This document shows positions 1-8,862 of a DNA stretch of 29,357 nucleotides, piece by piece. The first letter of the stretch is position 1. Each line of letters begins with the position of its first letter. The notes beneath the pieces are model-generated. The model was not told the DNA's origin, made no database searches, and saw nothing but the letters and a program-made list of their open reading frames with translations. The stretch comes from a virus, in IMG/VR virus record IMGVR_UViG_3300030328_002527, positions 1 through 29,357 of that record. One strand, given 5' to 3'. The position numbers and the translations under genes are program-made.

Positions 1-1433
1 TATGCACCACCTACAGATCCAGTGATCCAAGACTTCATTCTTCTATCCTCAGTTTCAGAAGCTCTGTAACGAGTATGCAAGAAAGGTCTACGAATATTTG
101 AACCTAACATTTGGTCATATACAGTAGATGTACCTGCAGGAATTAACACACCGTCAATTTCTTTAGATAAACCTCTTGTAGAAGCATCATTTAGATATTT
201 CCAGTCAGTTTTGTAGAAGTCATAAGAACCTCTTCTGAAACCAGAGAATCCAAAGTTTAATGCCATATCACCATCATTTTCAAATAGACCGTAAGAAGCA
301 GCTTGAGTAGATGCATAAGATCCATTCATAGCAGCAATCATGTCATCAAAATCAAGAGCAGTTTGTCTAGATAAGAAAAGCATGTTTTCTTCAATAGCAC
401 CCTGCTTGTCTAGGTTTTTAAGGATTTCATCGAAATCTCCTAAAGCACCTGAACCAGGAGCAGCAGCTCCAGCAAAACCAGAGTATACATTACCTCTTGC
501 TTCAATAGCAGCAAATAATCCTTCAGAACCTTTAACAAGACCTGTAGAACCACCTGGAGCAGCTCCAGCACCACCAAATTGGAAACTAACACCAGAAGCA
601 TAAACATCTGTAGGATCCATAAATTCAGCTTCAACCATTGCCATCTCTAATTGATCTTCAAATCTTAATCTTGTTTCAGACTCAGACTTTAAATACCAAA
701 GGTATCCATCTTGACCATCTTCTGTAGATACTTCAACCCAACCGATCTGAGCAGTGTCAGAACCGTTAATTTGAAAGTTATCTTTTAAGATGATAGGTGA
801 GTTAGAATACTGAGTAAAGTTTGGCTCAATAGAACCATCCATACCAACAGATCCTTTTCCAAAATCAGATCCATAAACGAATAAATCTACTGTTCCAGCA
901 GCTGTACCGTAAGGATTTGTTTGGTTATCGTAAAATTTAATCTCTAGAGTATCACCATCTTCACCACCACTAGATTTTTTAACTCCTTGTACTAACGCTT
1001 TTCTAATTACTAAACCTGTAGCGTTATCAGACATTAAAATTGTTTGACCAACTCTAATAGCACCTGATCTAGAACCAGCAGCAATATCCGGCTGAGCTTG
1101 AGCTAGGTTAAGTAACAGTTCGTTGTCAGATCCAGTAGGAGCTGTAGTTGTTGTTACATTACACTTTGTATAAGAAATGTGTAATCTGTTTTGTTCAGAC
1201 CAAACAACTTGGTCAGATGTCATAGGCATCTCTGCGCCTACCATTCTTAGGAAACCACCAATAGTCCTGTTTCCATATCTTTCTACTTCAGCTTCGTAAA
1301 GCTCAGGTAGGTATTGTTGTGCAAAGTTTCCACCAGCAGCTCCAGTAAAATCCATATAGTTGGTGTTTAAAGCCATCTTAGATTGTGCTGGAGTTAACTT
1401 AGCAGGAAAACTTCCGCTTACATTAAAAGCCAT
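1..1433 (-). CDS. Major capsid protein, partial (C-terminus beyond left edge)
   Basis: The frame is open from the ATG at 1433-1431 to the left edge, giving 477 complete codons plus a split TA-. It begins MAFNVSGSFPAKLTPAQSKM. The protein is Ala/Gly-rich and neutral, with a stretch near GFRRGSYDFYKTDWKYLND and VLIPAGTSTVYDQM late in the frame. I recall this type of sequence from capsid proteins of uncultured marine phages. It is the last gene of the terminase, portal, scaffold, capsid order, which is the standard place for the capsid subunit, and its size suits an HK97-fold subunit. The start has no Shine-Dalgarno sequence but an A-rich leader (AACTAAAAATT). The final partial codon TA- could be Tyr or a stop; continuation is more likely. 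Capsid identity rests on synteny plus recalled similarity, not on a catalytic motif. Confidence 0.8.
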   Translation of the reverse strand, partial: MAFNVSGSFPAKLTPAQSKMALNTNYMDFTGAAGGNFAQQYLPELYEAEVERYGNRTIGGFLRMVGAEMPMTSDQVVWSEQNRLHISYTKCNVTTTTAPTGSDNELLLNLAQAQPDIAAGSRSGAIRVGQTILMSDNATGLVIRKALVQGVKKSSGGEDGDTLEIKFYDNQTNPYGTAAGTVDLFVYGSDFGKGSVGMDGSIEPNFTQYSNSPIILKDNFQINGSDTAQIGWVEVSTEDGQDGYLWYLKSESETRLRFEDQLEMAMVEAEFMDPTDVYASGVSFQFGGAGAAPGGSTGLVKGSEGLFAAIEARGNVYSGFAGAAAPGSGALGDFDEILKNLDKQGAIEENMLFLSRQTALDFDDMIAAMNGSYASTQAASYGLFENDGDMALNFGFSGFRRGSYDFYKTDWKYLNDASTRGLSKEIDGVLIPAGTSTVYDQMLGSNIRRPFLHTRYRASETEDRRMKSWITGSVGGA

Positions 1434-1444
1434 AATTTTTAGTT

Positions 1445-2599
1445 TTAATTTTTATTTTTGTTAGTTTTAATTTTTAACTTAGAACTATCGACGCCGCTTA
1501 TTGCTTTTACCGTCCATCCGTTAATTGAAATAGCACCCGAAGGTGTTTTCCTAGCGTCTGTGCTAGTATTATTGGATTTAGCAGTTATATCTTTAATAGC
1601 ATCGGCTTTGCCTTGCTCGTAAAAATGTTCAGCTATAGTATCAACGTTCCTAGCGGCATACATAGCTTTATGATATGCTTTATGATCGTTAACATTACCC
1701 TCCTTGTCAAGGAACTTCCCGAGTAGAGTGTTTAGGTTAGATTGAGTTTCAGCAACGTTTTTTGGATTTGATACGCCATAGTTATATCTTTTTTCCCCAA
1801 CTTTGATTTCAAAACCTTCAAAATCTTCATTAAGGTAAGAGTTTGTCTTTTGCATAAAATCCTCGTGTCGTTTCTTAGCTATCTCCTGTTCTTTGTTATA
1901 TCTATTGAAAAAGTCCATTGCTTTTTGTTGATCTGGATTTACGTTTGATCTCAACTTGATTTCATCGTAATATTTATTTTTAGTATCTTCCAAAAAGTTT
2001 CTGGCTTTAGCAACCTCTTCTTTGAGCGCTAGTTGTTTTTGTTTTTTCTCTCGCTCATCTGCCATCTCTTCGTCCCATTCAAACTTATCGTCTAAAAGAA
2101 ATTTTATTTCTTCTTTGTTTAAATGAGGTTTAGTTTTAGCATAATATTCTTCTAACAATGTTCCTGATGAAACATCGCTATAATCTGTATTTAATCTTAC
2201 ATAATCTTCTATTCCACCACCTGTTTCTTTCATGAAGTTAACTAACTTCTCAATGTTTTCAGGCATTTGAACTTTTGGTTCAATAGGATAATCCTTTTCT
2301 GGAATATGATTATCAATATCTTTATTTATTTCTTCTTTTTTCGCAGGTATTTCTTTAATAGGGGATTCACTAGATTTCCCTTCTTCGCCGCGTGCTTGTT
2401 CAGCTGCTGGTACACTTCCGGTTTCGCCCACGCTAGGTACCTCTTTTGTTTCTCCGATTTGAACGGCATCTTCTTCTTTTTTATTGTTTAATTTTACTTT
2501 AAATACCTCGTCATTATCTCTTTTAGTTAGATTTGTAGGTCTTTTTGCTTTTACCTTTAACGGCTCTTTTGTTTCTTTTTCTTCTTTTAATTCTGACAT
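1445..2599 (-). CDS. Putative capsid scaffolding / head assembly protein
   Basis: This 384-aa, very charged protein lies between the portal and capsid genes, where many tailed phages encode the scaffold that shapes the procapsid. The N-terminal ~130 residues are Lys/Glu-rich and low in complexity, as expected for a disordered tail. Residues ~170-250 have a helical, coiled-coil-like pattern with the segment DEREKKQKQLALKEEVAKA. The C-terminus is basic (KLKIKTNKNKN); in known scaffolds a basic C-terminal tail often contacts the capsid protein. There are no cysteines, membrane segments or enzyme motifs. It starts 25 nt after the portal stop with an AT-rich leader. A minor head or internal protein is the alternative. 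The role is inferred from position and composition. Confidence 0.6.
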   Translation of the reverse strand: MSELKEEKETKEPLKVKAKRPTNLTKRDNDEVFKVKLNNKKEEDAVQIGETKEVPSVGETGSVPAAEQARGEEGKSSESPIKEIPAKKEEINKDIDNHIPEKDYPIEPKVQMPENIEKLVNFMKETGGGIEDYVRLNTDYSDVSSGTLLEEYYAKTKPHLNKEEIKFLLDDKFEWDEEMADEREKKQKQLALKEEVAKARNFLEDTKNKYYDEIKLRSNVNPDQQKAMDFFNRYNKEQEIAKKRHEDFMQKTNSYLNEDFEGFEIKVGEKRYNYGVSNPKNVAETQSNLNTLLGKFLDKEGNVNDHKAYHKAMYAARNVDTIAEHFYEQGKADAIKDITAKSNNTSTDARKTPSGAISINGWTVKAISGVDSSKLKIKTNKNKN

Positions 2600-2624
2600 A
2601 ATATAATATAATAGTTAATAAATC

Positions 2625-5021
2625 CTACATTAAAGGAGGTTGTCCACCTTCTTGTAAGTTGTTGTTTTCAAAATTCATAGGCTCACCACCGCCTTGTCTC
2701 TGATTTATCATCTCACTTTGTTGAGTGGCTTGCATTTGAGTTCGTTTGTCTTTTCTATCTTCAATTAAACCTTCCTTTTCTTTCATAGCACCTAATTCAG
2801 CTTTCTTTAATTGCATATCAAACTCAAACTGTTGTTGTGCTAATTGTTGTTTTATTTGAAGTTCAGCTTGCATTCTCTGCTGTTCCATTTGAGCTTTAGC
2901 TTGTTCAATTTGTATAGTTGATTCAGCTAGAACTTGTTGTTTCTGCATTTCAGCTTGTATAGCTTCTTGAGCTTGCTGACTATTAGCTTGAGCTTGAGCT
3001 TGAAACTGCTCATTCTGCATTTGCTGGTCTTGCTTTTGTTTCTTTATTCTTCTTTGTTTTAAAACTTGATTAGCTAACTTAAGATTTTTCACTTCTCTAA
3101 TATCAATAGCGTCTTCTAAATATATTTGACCACCTTGTAAAGCTACTTGTATGTTTTGTTCTAACATGGCTTTTTCTTCTTCATCTGGCTCTAGATTTAA
3201 GAATATTCCAAAATTGTGTAAGTTTACTTTTTCTAGTTCCTCAAGTGTTTTAACATTGAATACGGATATACTATTTTCTAACGTTTGCCTAGTTAATGGA
3301 AATTTTAAACTATCATTAACTCTTCTCGATATATTTTCACACATTCTAAGTGTTAAGTATAAACTACCTTGTAGTATGTGTCGAGTAGCAACATTTGAAT
3401 TTGCAGCAGCAAGTTTTTGTAAACCAACTAATGATTGCTTATCTGGTAAAGTACCATCTCTAGCTTCATTAAGTCCGGTCACATCTCTTATCATTTGTAG
3501 ATAATATTGATAAGTTTGAATTAAAGCAGACATCTTCTGCATACCGTTTGACGATTGCAACTCTTGGATAGGAACTTTACCATGATTAATTTCTCCATCT
3601 TGAGTAAGTGATCTACCTACAATACTACCAGTTTGAAAATACATGTTTAATGCTTCTGCTGGGTTATAGTTTGTTCCATTACCTAAGTCAACCTCAGCTA
3701 GACCATCAACATCAAGATACACACCGTCTGGAACCACTCTTGACATTACTTGTTGTAACTTTAAGTGAGTTAACTGTATCATATCAGCAAAGCCAGTTAT
3801 TCTACCTACTAAAGATTCTATTCTCCCTTTGTACATTCTAGGAGCACATATAGCATAGTTCATTAACACTTTTGTAGTATCAGCACTAGGTCTAGTCATG
3901 TTCTCTGCCATTTTCCATTCTAGCATAAATGGATGACCTAGTATTTTAGCTCCAGAATAAACAACTTCTATAGATCTTGAAACCTTTTTAAATGTATCAT
4001 TTTTTGGTGGATTAAAATCTCCTGATTTAACAACAGCTTTTTCTAAACCGTGTTTAGTTTGTTTAATTTTAAAAACTTGATCAATAAATGTTTTATATTC
4101 AAAATATAAAACTTGACAAGTTTGATCATCATTTCTTCCATTCCAAGATCTTAAATATTCTGAATTACCATGATACTTTTGGATTGTTTCTAATTCATCT
4201 TTAGTTAAGTGTGGAAATTGCATTTTAATATCGGGAAGAGAAACATTTTTTACTTCTCCAACATAATAGATATCTTCAAAATTAGGATCATCAGTATAAG
4301 AATAAACCAAATTAGCTGGATCTATATATTCTAATTTTATACCTTCAGCTTTGTTCCAATTAGTTTTTACAGCACCAATACCTAAAACACATAAGTCCAT
4401 ATTAACTCTTTTGTTAATTAGATCATACTTGTTTTTATCTAATGTTTGATTGATTATTTCTTCTTCAGCTATTTCAATGGACTGTTTATATGTTAACTGT
4501 AGGTGTAATCTTAAATCATCTTCATTCTGTAAGTTTAGTTTTTTACTTTCTTCTGATGTGTAATCTCTACCCGTTTGCTCTTGTAATTGCTTTAATAGTT
4601 CTCTTTGCTTTAAATCCTTATCAAGCTTTTCAGCATAATCTGTCCTTTCTTTCATTGATGTAGGATCTTGAGCAAAAGCGTTTATATCGTAATTTCTACT
4701 TGATATACCATTAACAACAATGTCTACAAATTTAGATATAACTGGAACCGGCTGCCAATCTAAGTTTAAATATGATAAATCTCCATCTATTGCTAATTCA
4801 TCTTTATACTTTTGTATTGGTTGTTCACCTCTAGCATATAATCTAAGTCTATGATAATTCTGAAAATTAGTAGCATATCTATAACCTAATCCTCTATAGT
4901 TTCGGAACCATTCTCCTTCTATCGCTCTACCAACTTTTAGTCCATAGTCTAAGCTATCTTTCTTCTCTTGAGAAACGACTTGGTCTGGAAATGAGCTATA
5001 ATTGTTTGTTTGAATTTGCAT
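2625..5021 (-). CDS. Portal protein
   Basis: At 798 aa and directly after the large terminase (terminase TAA abuts this ATG), this is the dodecameric portal through which DNA enters and leaves the head. The N-terminal ~120 residues contain YLNLDWQPVPVISKFVDIVV, similar to portals of large Bacteroidetes phages as I remember them. The middle is mixed alpha/beta with GLNEARDGTLPDKQSLVGLQ around residues 515-535, the type of segment that forms the long portal helix and tunnel region. Residues ~660-775 are extremely Gln-rich and helical (runs such as QAQAQANSQQAQEAIQAEM), probably a long coiled-coil barrel. It is longer than classical portals (about 500-600 aa), mostly because of that tail. The call is secure from synteny and size and moderate from motifs. 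Confidence 0.82.
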   Translation of the reverse strand: MQIQTNNYSSFPDQVVSQEKKDSLDYGLKVGRAIEGEWFRNYRGLGYRYATNFQNYHRLRLYARGEQPIQKYKDELAIDGDLSYLNLDWQPVPVISKFVDIVVNGISSRNYDINAFAQDPTSMKERTDYAEKLDKDLKQRELLKQLQEQTGRDYTSEESKKLNLQNEDDLRLHLQLTYKQSIEIAEEEIINQTLDKNKYDLINKRVNMDLCVLGIGAVKTNWNKAEGIKLEYIDPANLVYSYTDDPNFEDIYYVGEVKNVSLPDIKMQFPHLTKDELETIQKYHGNSEYLRSWNGRNDDQTCQVLYFEYKTFIDQVFKIKQTKHGLEKAVVKSGDFNPPKNDTFKKVSRSIEVVYSGAKILGHPFMLEWKMAENMTRPSADTTKVLMNYAICAPRMYKGRIESLVGRITGFADMIQLTHLKLQQVMSRVVPDGVYLDVDGLAEVDLGNGTNYNPAEALNMYFQTGSIVGRSLTQDGEINHGKVPIQELQSSNGMQKMSALIQTYQYYLQMIRDVTGLNEARDGTLPDKQSLVGLQKLAAANSNVATRHILQGSLYLTLRMCENISRRVNDSLKFPLTRQTLENSISVFNVKTLEELEKVNLHNFGIFLNLEPDEEEKAMLEQNIQVALQGGQIYLEDAIDIREVKNLKLANQVLKQRRIKKQKQDQQMQNEQFQAQAQANSQQAQEAIQAEMQKQQVLAESTIQIEQAKAQMEQQRMQAELQIKQQLAQQQFEFDMQLKKAELGAMKEKEGLIEDRKDKRTQMQATQQSEMINQRQGGGEPMNFENNNLQEGGQPPLM

Positions 5022-7247
5022 TTATTTTATTATTTGTGAGAGTGAGCCTTCGTTATTGTATTTTTTTAAACCTAAACTTACCTTTAAAATCTTTTGTTTG
5101 TTCACTGGGGTATAATTACCTTTATTACAAGCCATAATAGCTAAACCAGAACTAATAGTTGCATCATGCTTTGTTCTGTTATTTATATTAAATTTAGCCC
5201 AGTCTTCTAATGTTTTTTGAAAATACATATTACCATAGTCTTCTGTTAATTCACCTACATAGTTTTCTATATATGATTCTACAGCAGCCGCGTGAGCTTG
5301 CTTGATATCCTCGCTTGAGTTTGGTATACCACCTATTTCTTTCTCTGTTATAGATAATTTGTTATATATTTTATCAGGACGATTAATACTAAATCCTCTA
5401 TAACCTCTTCTTTTAAAGTAATAGAGTAATCTAGGTTTATTATTTTCAGCTAACAGAGGCATTCCATAAAAAACACAAGCCATTAAAACGTCTTCAAAAA
5501 ATATTTCTGCAGTTTGTGGTCTACAAATATATTCTAAAAAGAAGTGATTAGGTGGTGCATCTTCCATAGAGAATTTAGTTAATCCATGTAGCGATCCATT
5601 AGACCCTTTGCCGTCGACAGTACCACTAATATCATAAGAATCACAACCAAACGCTCCGATATGATCGTTTCCAGGGTATTTAACTCCATTTTTGTTTATT
5701 ATATTGTTTTGAATATTTGAACTCGGTATCCAAGTTATGGAAAATCTTCCATTAGTATTTGGAAAAAATAAAACCCTAGTATCTTTCTTACCATTTTCCC
5801 AACCAAAGTTACCTATAGATATTTTAGCATTATTATTTACACCTTCGTTATAATCTATTTGCTGATATATTTTAGTAAGATTAAATAAACTTTGTTTAGC
5901 TTCATCTCTAAAAGCGTGTTGTTCAGTTCTAGGAAATTGTCTATAATATTCATTTAAACTGTCTTGATCTTCCTTTAAGCCTTCAACTTCATTCTCCCAG
6001 TGTTCGATGACTCCTGTGTCAATTGGGATATTATCAATTCCGAGGATTTTATCTTTTGGCGTAGTGAATACAGGTAATCCAAAAGTATCCATGAATCCTT
6101 CGTAGTTCCATTCCATAGGGATGAAAAGAGAATAGAGTCCGCTAGCTGTCTGTCCGTTTCTATTTCTTTTAGTAACGTCTGAAGAGTAATATAATTTTTT
6201 GAAGTTATCTCCACCTTTATCTAATGCGTTTGAAGTTGAGCCCATCATACACTTGCCTACTATTCTTCGGCCTAGTCTTAGTGTAGTTTTTGTAACTCTC
6301 CAGTTGTTTAATATATTGTCGGGTCGTTCCCATTTTCCTGATTCGTCGTGTGCTAATATTTTTAATTTCTCACCATCGTAAGAGTTGTCCCCCGTGTTTT
6401 TCCAGTCTATAGTTGTGTCAAGACCTTGTAATTCCTTTAGTTTAACGTTGTCATCTAGTTTACGTCTAGTAAGCTTTGAAGCTGGGACTCTATATGCCAA
6501 TTCGGTCTTAGGACGATCCATACCATCTTGGATCGGCTTAAAGAAAAACGGATAGTTAACGGATATAGGTACAACCTTGTCGGTAAACATTTTTTTAGCA
6601 TCCGCTCCAGACTTAGAAAGGATACCGAATCGGGCATCTGAAGATATTGTTGCTTGATTAACGAGTTCTGCTGACGACATAAAAGAAAATCCAGATCGTC
6701 TGTTTTTAAGATAACACATTCCATAGCACCTGTTATCTGCTTTACATGCTTCCCAGAATATAAAGAAAAGTCTGTTTGCTTCTCTATAATCGGCCGCACC
6801 AACGTCAATCTTTGACCATTGCAAGTACATGTAATGAGTACCAGTAATATAAGTAGGATTACCGTTATTATAGAACCAATAACCTTCGTCTCGTTTTTTG
6901 AATTCATTATCTATATAATCGTACCATTCTTCTTTAAAATCCGTAGAGTAATCTTCCCAGTCAAACCTAGTCTTTATTCTAGCTAACGCTTTCGGGTATT
7001 CTTGTTTTTCCCAGTATTGTTCCTTTTGAACTTTGCTTCGTTTAAAAGGTTCATCTTCTGCTGGTAGTGCAATGCGGAGGTTTTGAATTTCAATGATCTG
7101 TCCAATTTGTCCAGTTTTACTTATTACTACAAAGTCATAATCTGCATTATAACCATAATCCCATTTTTTTAATCTATTTTGTTTAGATAATATTTTAGGG
7201 TTTACAACATCTGGTATTTCTTTCCAAAGTGTTTGTTTGTAACTCAC
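5022..7247 (-). CDS. terL: Large terminase subunit (packaging ATPase-nuclease)
   Basis: This is the DNA-packaging motor, 741 aa. An ATPase half is followed by an RNase H-type nuclease half. The Walker A position reads LKNRRSGFSFMSS (residues 180-192), a deviant form with arginines and no GKT/S. Walker B is LKILAHDES with D301/E302, and a coupling-motif candidate is MMGST at 334-338. In the nuclease, the first acidic motif is GAFGCDSYD with D536 and the last is RTKHDATISSGLAIM with D695. The start is GTG at 7247, overlapping the upstream stop as GTGA. It is preceded by GGGAGGAG, one of the few good Shine-Dalgarno sequences in the window. The portal follows immediately. The remaining uncertainty is mainly in exact residue assignment. 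Confidence 0.9.
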   Translation of the reverse strand: MSYKQTLWKEIPDVVNPKILSKQNRLKKWDYGYNADYDFVVISKTGQIGQIIEIQNLRIALPAEDEPFKRSKVQKEQYWEKQEYPKALARIKTRFDWEDYSTDFKEEWYDYIDNEFKKRDEGYWFYNNGNPTYITGTHYMYLQWSKIDVGAADYREANRLFFIFWEACKADNRCYGMCYLKNRRSGFSFMSSAELVNQATISSDARFGILSKSGADAKKMFTDKVVPISVNYPFFFKPIQDGMDRPKTELAYRVPASKLTRRKLDDNVKLKELQGLDTTIDWKNTGDNSYDGEKLKILAHDESGKWERPDNILNNWRVTKTTLRLGRRIVGKCMMGSTSNALDKGGDNFKKLYYSSDVTKRNRNGQTASGLYSLFIPMEWNYEGFMDTFGLPVFTTPKDKILGIDNIPIDTGVIEHWENEVEGLKEDQDSLNEYYRQFPRTEQHAFRDEAKQSLFNLTKIYQQIDYNEGVNNNAKISIGNFGWENGKKDTRVLFFPNTNGRFSITWIPSSNIQNNIINKNGVKYPGNDHIGAFGCDSYDISGTVDGKGSNGSLHGLTKFSMEDAPPNHFFLEYICRPQTAEIFFEDVLMACVFYGMPLLAENNKPRLLYYFKRRGYRGFSINRPDKIYNKLSITEKEIGGIPNSSEDIKQAHAAAVESYIENYVGELTEDYGNMYFQKTLEDWAKFNINNRTKHDATISSGLAIMACNKGNYTPVNKQKILKVSLGLKKYNNEGSLSQIIK

Positions 7248-7516
7248 TTACTCCTCCCTTCAGCAAACTTAAAAACTCTTTCTTTTTTCTCTTCTACGGG
7301 TTTACCATCTAATATTGCTTCTTCTTCTTCTATTCTATGAAGTATCTCAAAAGCATCAAATATAGCTAGCTTTTTAGTAGCGGCAGCATTTTTAAGTCTG
7401 TCAGCGCTTATATCGTCGTCTGAGTCTACAATCTTTTCTTTTGCCACCTTTATAAGTTCCTCAACTGCCTTTTGCCCAGCTAGGATTATTTTCTTCTTCG
7501 TTTCCTTCGTATTCAT
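7244..7516 (-). CDS. Small acidic/helical protein, possible small terminase subunit
   Basis: This 90-aa gene sits immediately before the large terminase, where a small terminase would be expected. The sequence is helical and charged, with LKNAAATKKLAIFDAFEILH at residues ~41-60 and a Glu-rich segment after it. I see no clear helix-turn-helix, so the small-terminase idea comes from position and size only. The start at 7516 overlaps the end of the upstream gene by 56 nt, unusually long for this operon. I see no in-frame ATG between 7516 and the upstream stop, so either the overlap is real or an alternative start is used. It ends TGA within the GTGA that starts the terminase. Confidence 0.6.
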   Translation of the reverse strand: MNTKETKKKIILAGQKAVEELIKVAKEKIVDSDDDISADRLKNAAATKKLAIFDAFEILHRIEEEEAILDGKPVEEKKERVFKFAEGRSK

Positions 7517-8054
7517 GCGTTACGGCTATATCATTAGATTTCATACAATAAAGGCGTTCACCTTCTACAATAAATTCAAACTCAGAGTTTGGTGTAAATA
7601 TCACAAGCGCGCCAGGACTTAATCCTACAGCTTCTAAAGAATTATTACTATATTTTAATATACCAAAGTGTTCTTTTTCTTTTGACGTTCTTAAATAGGA
7701 GTTATTCTTTATAGGTTTTACAAAACAATAATCTAAATGAGACTTATTATTATACATATATATCTGATCCAGTGAACAGAAATATAAACTATCTTTGAAA
7801 TAACTTCCACTATTTTTTTCTTTACCTCTAATATCGTAGTATCTTCTAAATACATTATGGTGTATATATACTTTATCTCCACATCTTATGTCCGTATCAA
7901 AAGCCGCAGGTGTGTGAACAACCACGGCTTTTTTACTTACAAACTGATGTTTTTCTATGTTTGAATTTATTATTAATTCTTTATCATCAACTTTCACAGT
8001 ATTGTCATACCTTTTTTCATAAGGTTTAACAATAAAATTATATAAGCTTTTCAT
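7461..8054 (-). CDS. Tandem GroES-like (co-chaperonin-like) protein
   Basis: This 197-aa protein appears to contain two GroES-like domains. In the second half, DYCFVKPI (~108-115) matches the VIVKR strand of GroES. LSPGALVIFT, then FEFIVEGERLYCMKSNDIAV, follows the GroES pattern VGDIVIF ... [20 protein letters not shown]. In the first half, YNFIVKP, then a possible mobile loop DDKELIINSN, then KKAVVVHTP, IRCGDKVYIHHNVF and DSLYFCSLDQIYMY, repeat the same order with a ~12-residue insertion. Chloroplast Cpn20 is the known precedent for two GroES units in one chain. It lies two genes above the terminase and shares the late operon with a GroEL and a separate GroES. Domain assignment is by eye against E. 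coli GroES. Another phage beta-barrel protein is the alternative. Confidence 0.6.
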   Translation of the reverse strand: MKSLYNFIVKPYEKRYDNTVKVDDKELIINSNIEKHQFVSKKAVVVHTPAAFDTDIRCGDKVYIHHNVFRRYYDIRGKEKNSGSYFKDSLYFCSLDQIYMYNNKSHLDYCFVKPIKNNSYLRTSKEKEHFGILKYSNNSLEAVGLSPGALVIFTPNSEFEFIVEGERLYCMKSNDIAVTHEYEGNEEENNPSWAKGS

Positions 8055-8278
8055 TAATATTTCAAATCAAACTCTACAGCTATAGCCATATTACTATTAA
8101 ATCTTTTCCATGGTAAAACTTCATCATTCTTTTTAATATAGATTGAGTATTCACCACTTGTTTCGTTATTTAATATATCACAAATAGTATGACCACCATA
8201 AACTTCTTGACCAACAGAATAATGCATAGCATCATTCTTATAATCAGATCCTATACTGATTTTCCTAATGTTAGACAT
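8054..8278 (-). CDS. Conserved small phage protein, function unknown
   Basis: This 74-aa protein begins MSNIRKISIGSDYKNDAMHY. It has alternating hydrophobic and charged residues suggesting a small beta-rich fold (GEYSIYIKKNDEVLPWKRFN, then IAVEFDL at the C-terminus). There are no cysteines except one in TICDI, and no membrane segment or enzyme motif. It overlaps the downstream tandem GroES-like gene by one base and the upstream coiled-coil gene by eight, so translation is probably coupled. I recall similar small proteins near head genes in uncultured marine phages, with no known role. Confidence 0.65.
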   Translation of the reverse strand: MSNIRKISIGSDYKNDAMHYSVGQEVYGGHTICDILNNETSGEYSIYIKKNDEVLPWKRFNSNMAIAVEFDLKY

Positions 8279-8540
8279 TTTCTGTTTCTAACACTTCTTT
8301 TTCAGCTTCCACTTTTGTATATGTACCATCTTCTACATTGATATTGATAGCACCATACTCAGCTTCTAAATCTTTTTTATGATCTTCAATGACTTCATTA
8401 ACAGAAGAAATTTCATGTAGTAAATGATGTTTTTGACTTTCTAAAATTCCTATTCTACTAATCAATTCTGTCAATTGACCTTGATGTTCTTGTATCTTAT
8501 TTAAGTGTTCTTCGCTTATTTTGTTTTCTACTTTTTCCAT
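8271..8540 (-). CDS. Short coiled-coil protein
   Basis: This 89-aa acidic protein is helical for residues ~1-65 with heptad-like spacing (EEHLNKIQEHQGQLTELISR, then ILESQKHHLLHEISSVNEVI). It ends in a Glu-rich tail (VEAEKEVLETENV). It probably forms a two-stranded or higher coiled coil. It is the first gene after a 64-nt AT-rich gap, which could hold an internal promoter or RNA-processing site. It overlaps the next gene by 8 nt. The function is unknown; a small assembly or capsid-accessory role is only a guess. Confidence 0.65.
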   Translation of the reverse strand: MEKVENKISEEHLNKIQEHQGQLTELISRIGILESQKHHLLHEISSVNEVIEDHKKDLEAEYGAININVEDGTYTKVEAEKEVLETENV

Positions 8541-8604
8541 TTAATTAGATTTAATTATTATTAATTATTTTTGTTATTATTAATATCACTTGTTTTTTAT
8601 ATTA

Positions 8605-8862
8605 TTAACTATTTGGTTCTTCCATAGGTAGTGTCCATTCTTCAGTAGCCATTAAATCTAGCATTTCACTATGGTTTAATTCCATTAATGGAACCACAGA
8701 TCCATCTAATATAAAAGAAGGCTTTTGATTATATTTTATACCAAACTCACTTCCGTTAATTGATTTCCTAATTGAAGTTCTTGTTTCAGGTATTTCTTCA
8801 AATATGACTTTATCAACATCAGTTATATTTAGAATTGCATATGTTAAATTTACTGCTTTCAT
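8605..8862 (-). CDS. Small acidic hypothetical protein
   Basis: This 85-aa protein shares an ATGA overlap with the LamG gene before it (8859-8862). The N-terminal half looks beta-rich (TYAILNITDVDKVIFEEI, ETRTSIRKSINGSEFGIKYN). The C-terminal third looks helical with VVPLMELNHSEMLDLMATEE and ends in WTLPMEEPNS. It has no recognised motif or membrane segment. It may be a chaperone or attachment partner of the adhesin encoded just upstream, but only the coupling supports that. Confidence 0.6.
   Translation of the reverse strand: MKAVNLTYAILNITDVDKVIFEEIPETRTSIRKSINGSEFGIKYNQKPSFILDGSVVPLMELNHSEMLDLMATEEWTLPMEEPNS

Noticed and set aside
340-603. Plus-strand frame inside the capsid gene
   Set aside because: It is antisense to a long, well-supported capsid frame and its Pro/Ala-rich translation is a by-product of the Gly/Ala codons opposite.
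3151-3504. Plus-strand 117-aa frame opposite the portal gene
   Set aside because: Ser/Phe-rich shadow of the portal coding strand, without start context or neighbours in that direction.
6455-6907. 150-aa minus-strand frame inside the terminase gene, with a hydrophobic start
   Set aside because: It lies wholly within the terminase ATPase domain in another frame; the hydrophobic stretch is out-of-frame reading and no start signal supports it.
1-8054. Assignment to crAss-like phages
   Set aside because: Large portal and terminase sizes are similar, but the capsid sequence did not match what I recall of crAss-like capsids, and hallmark crAss genes are not visible here.
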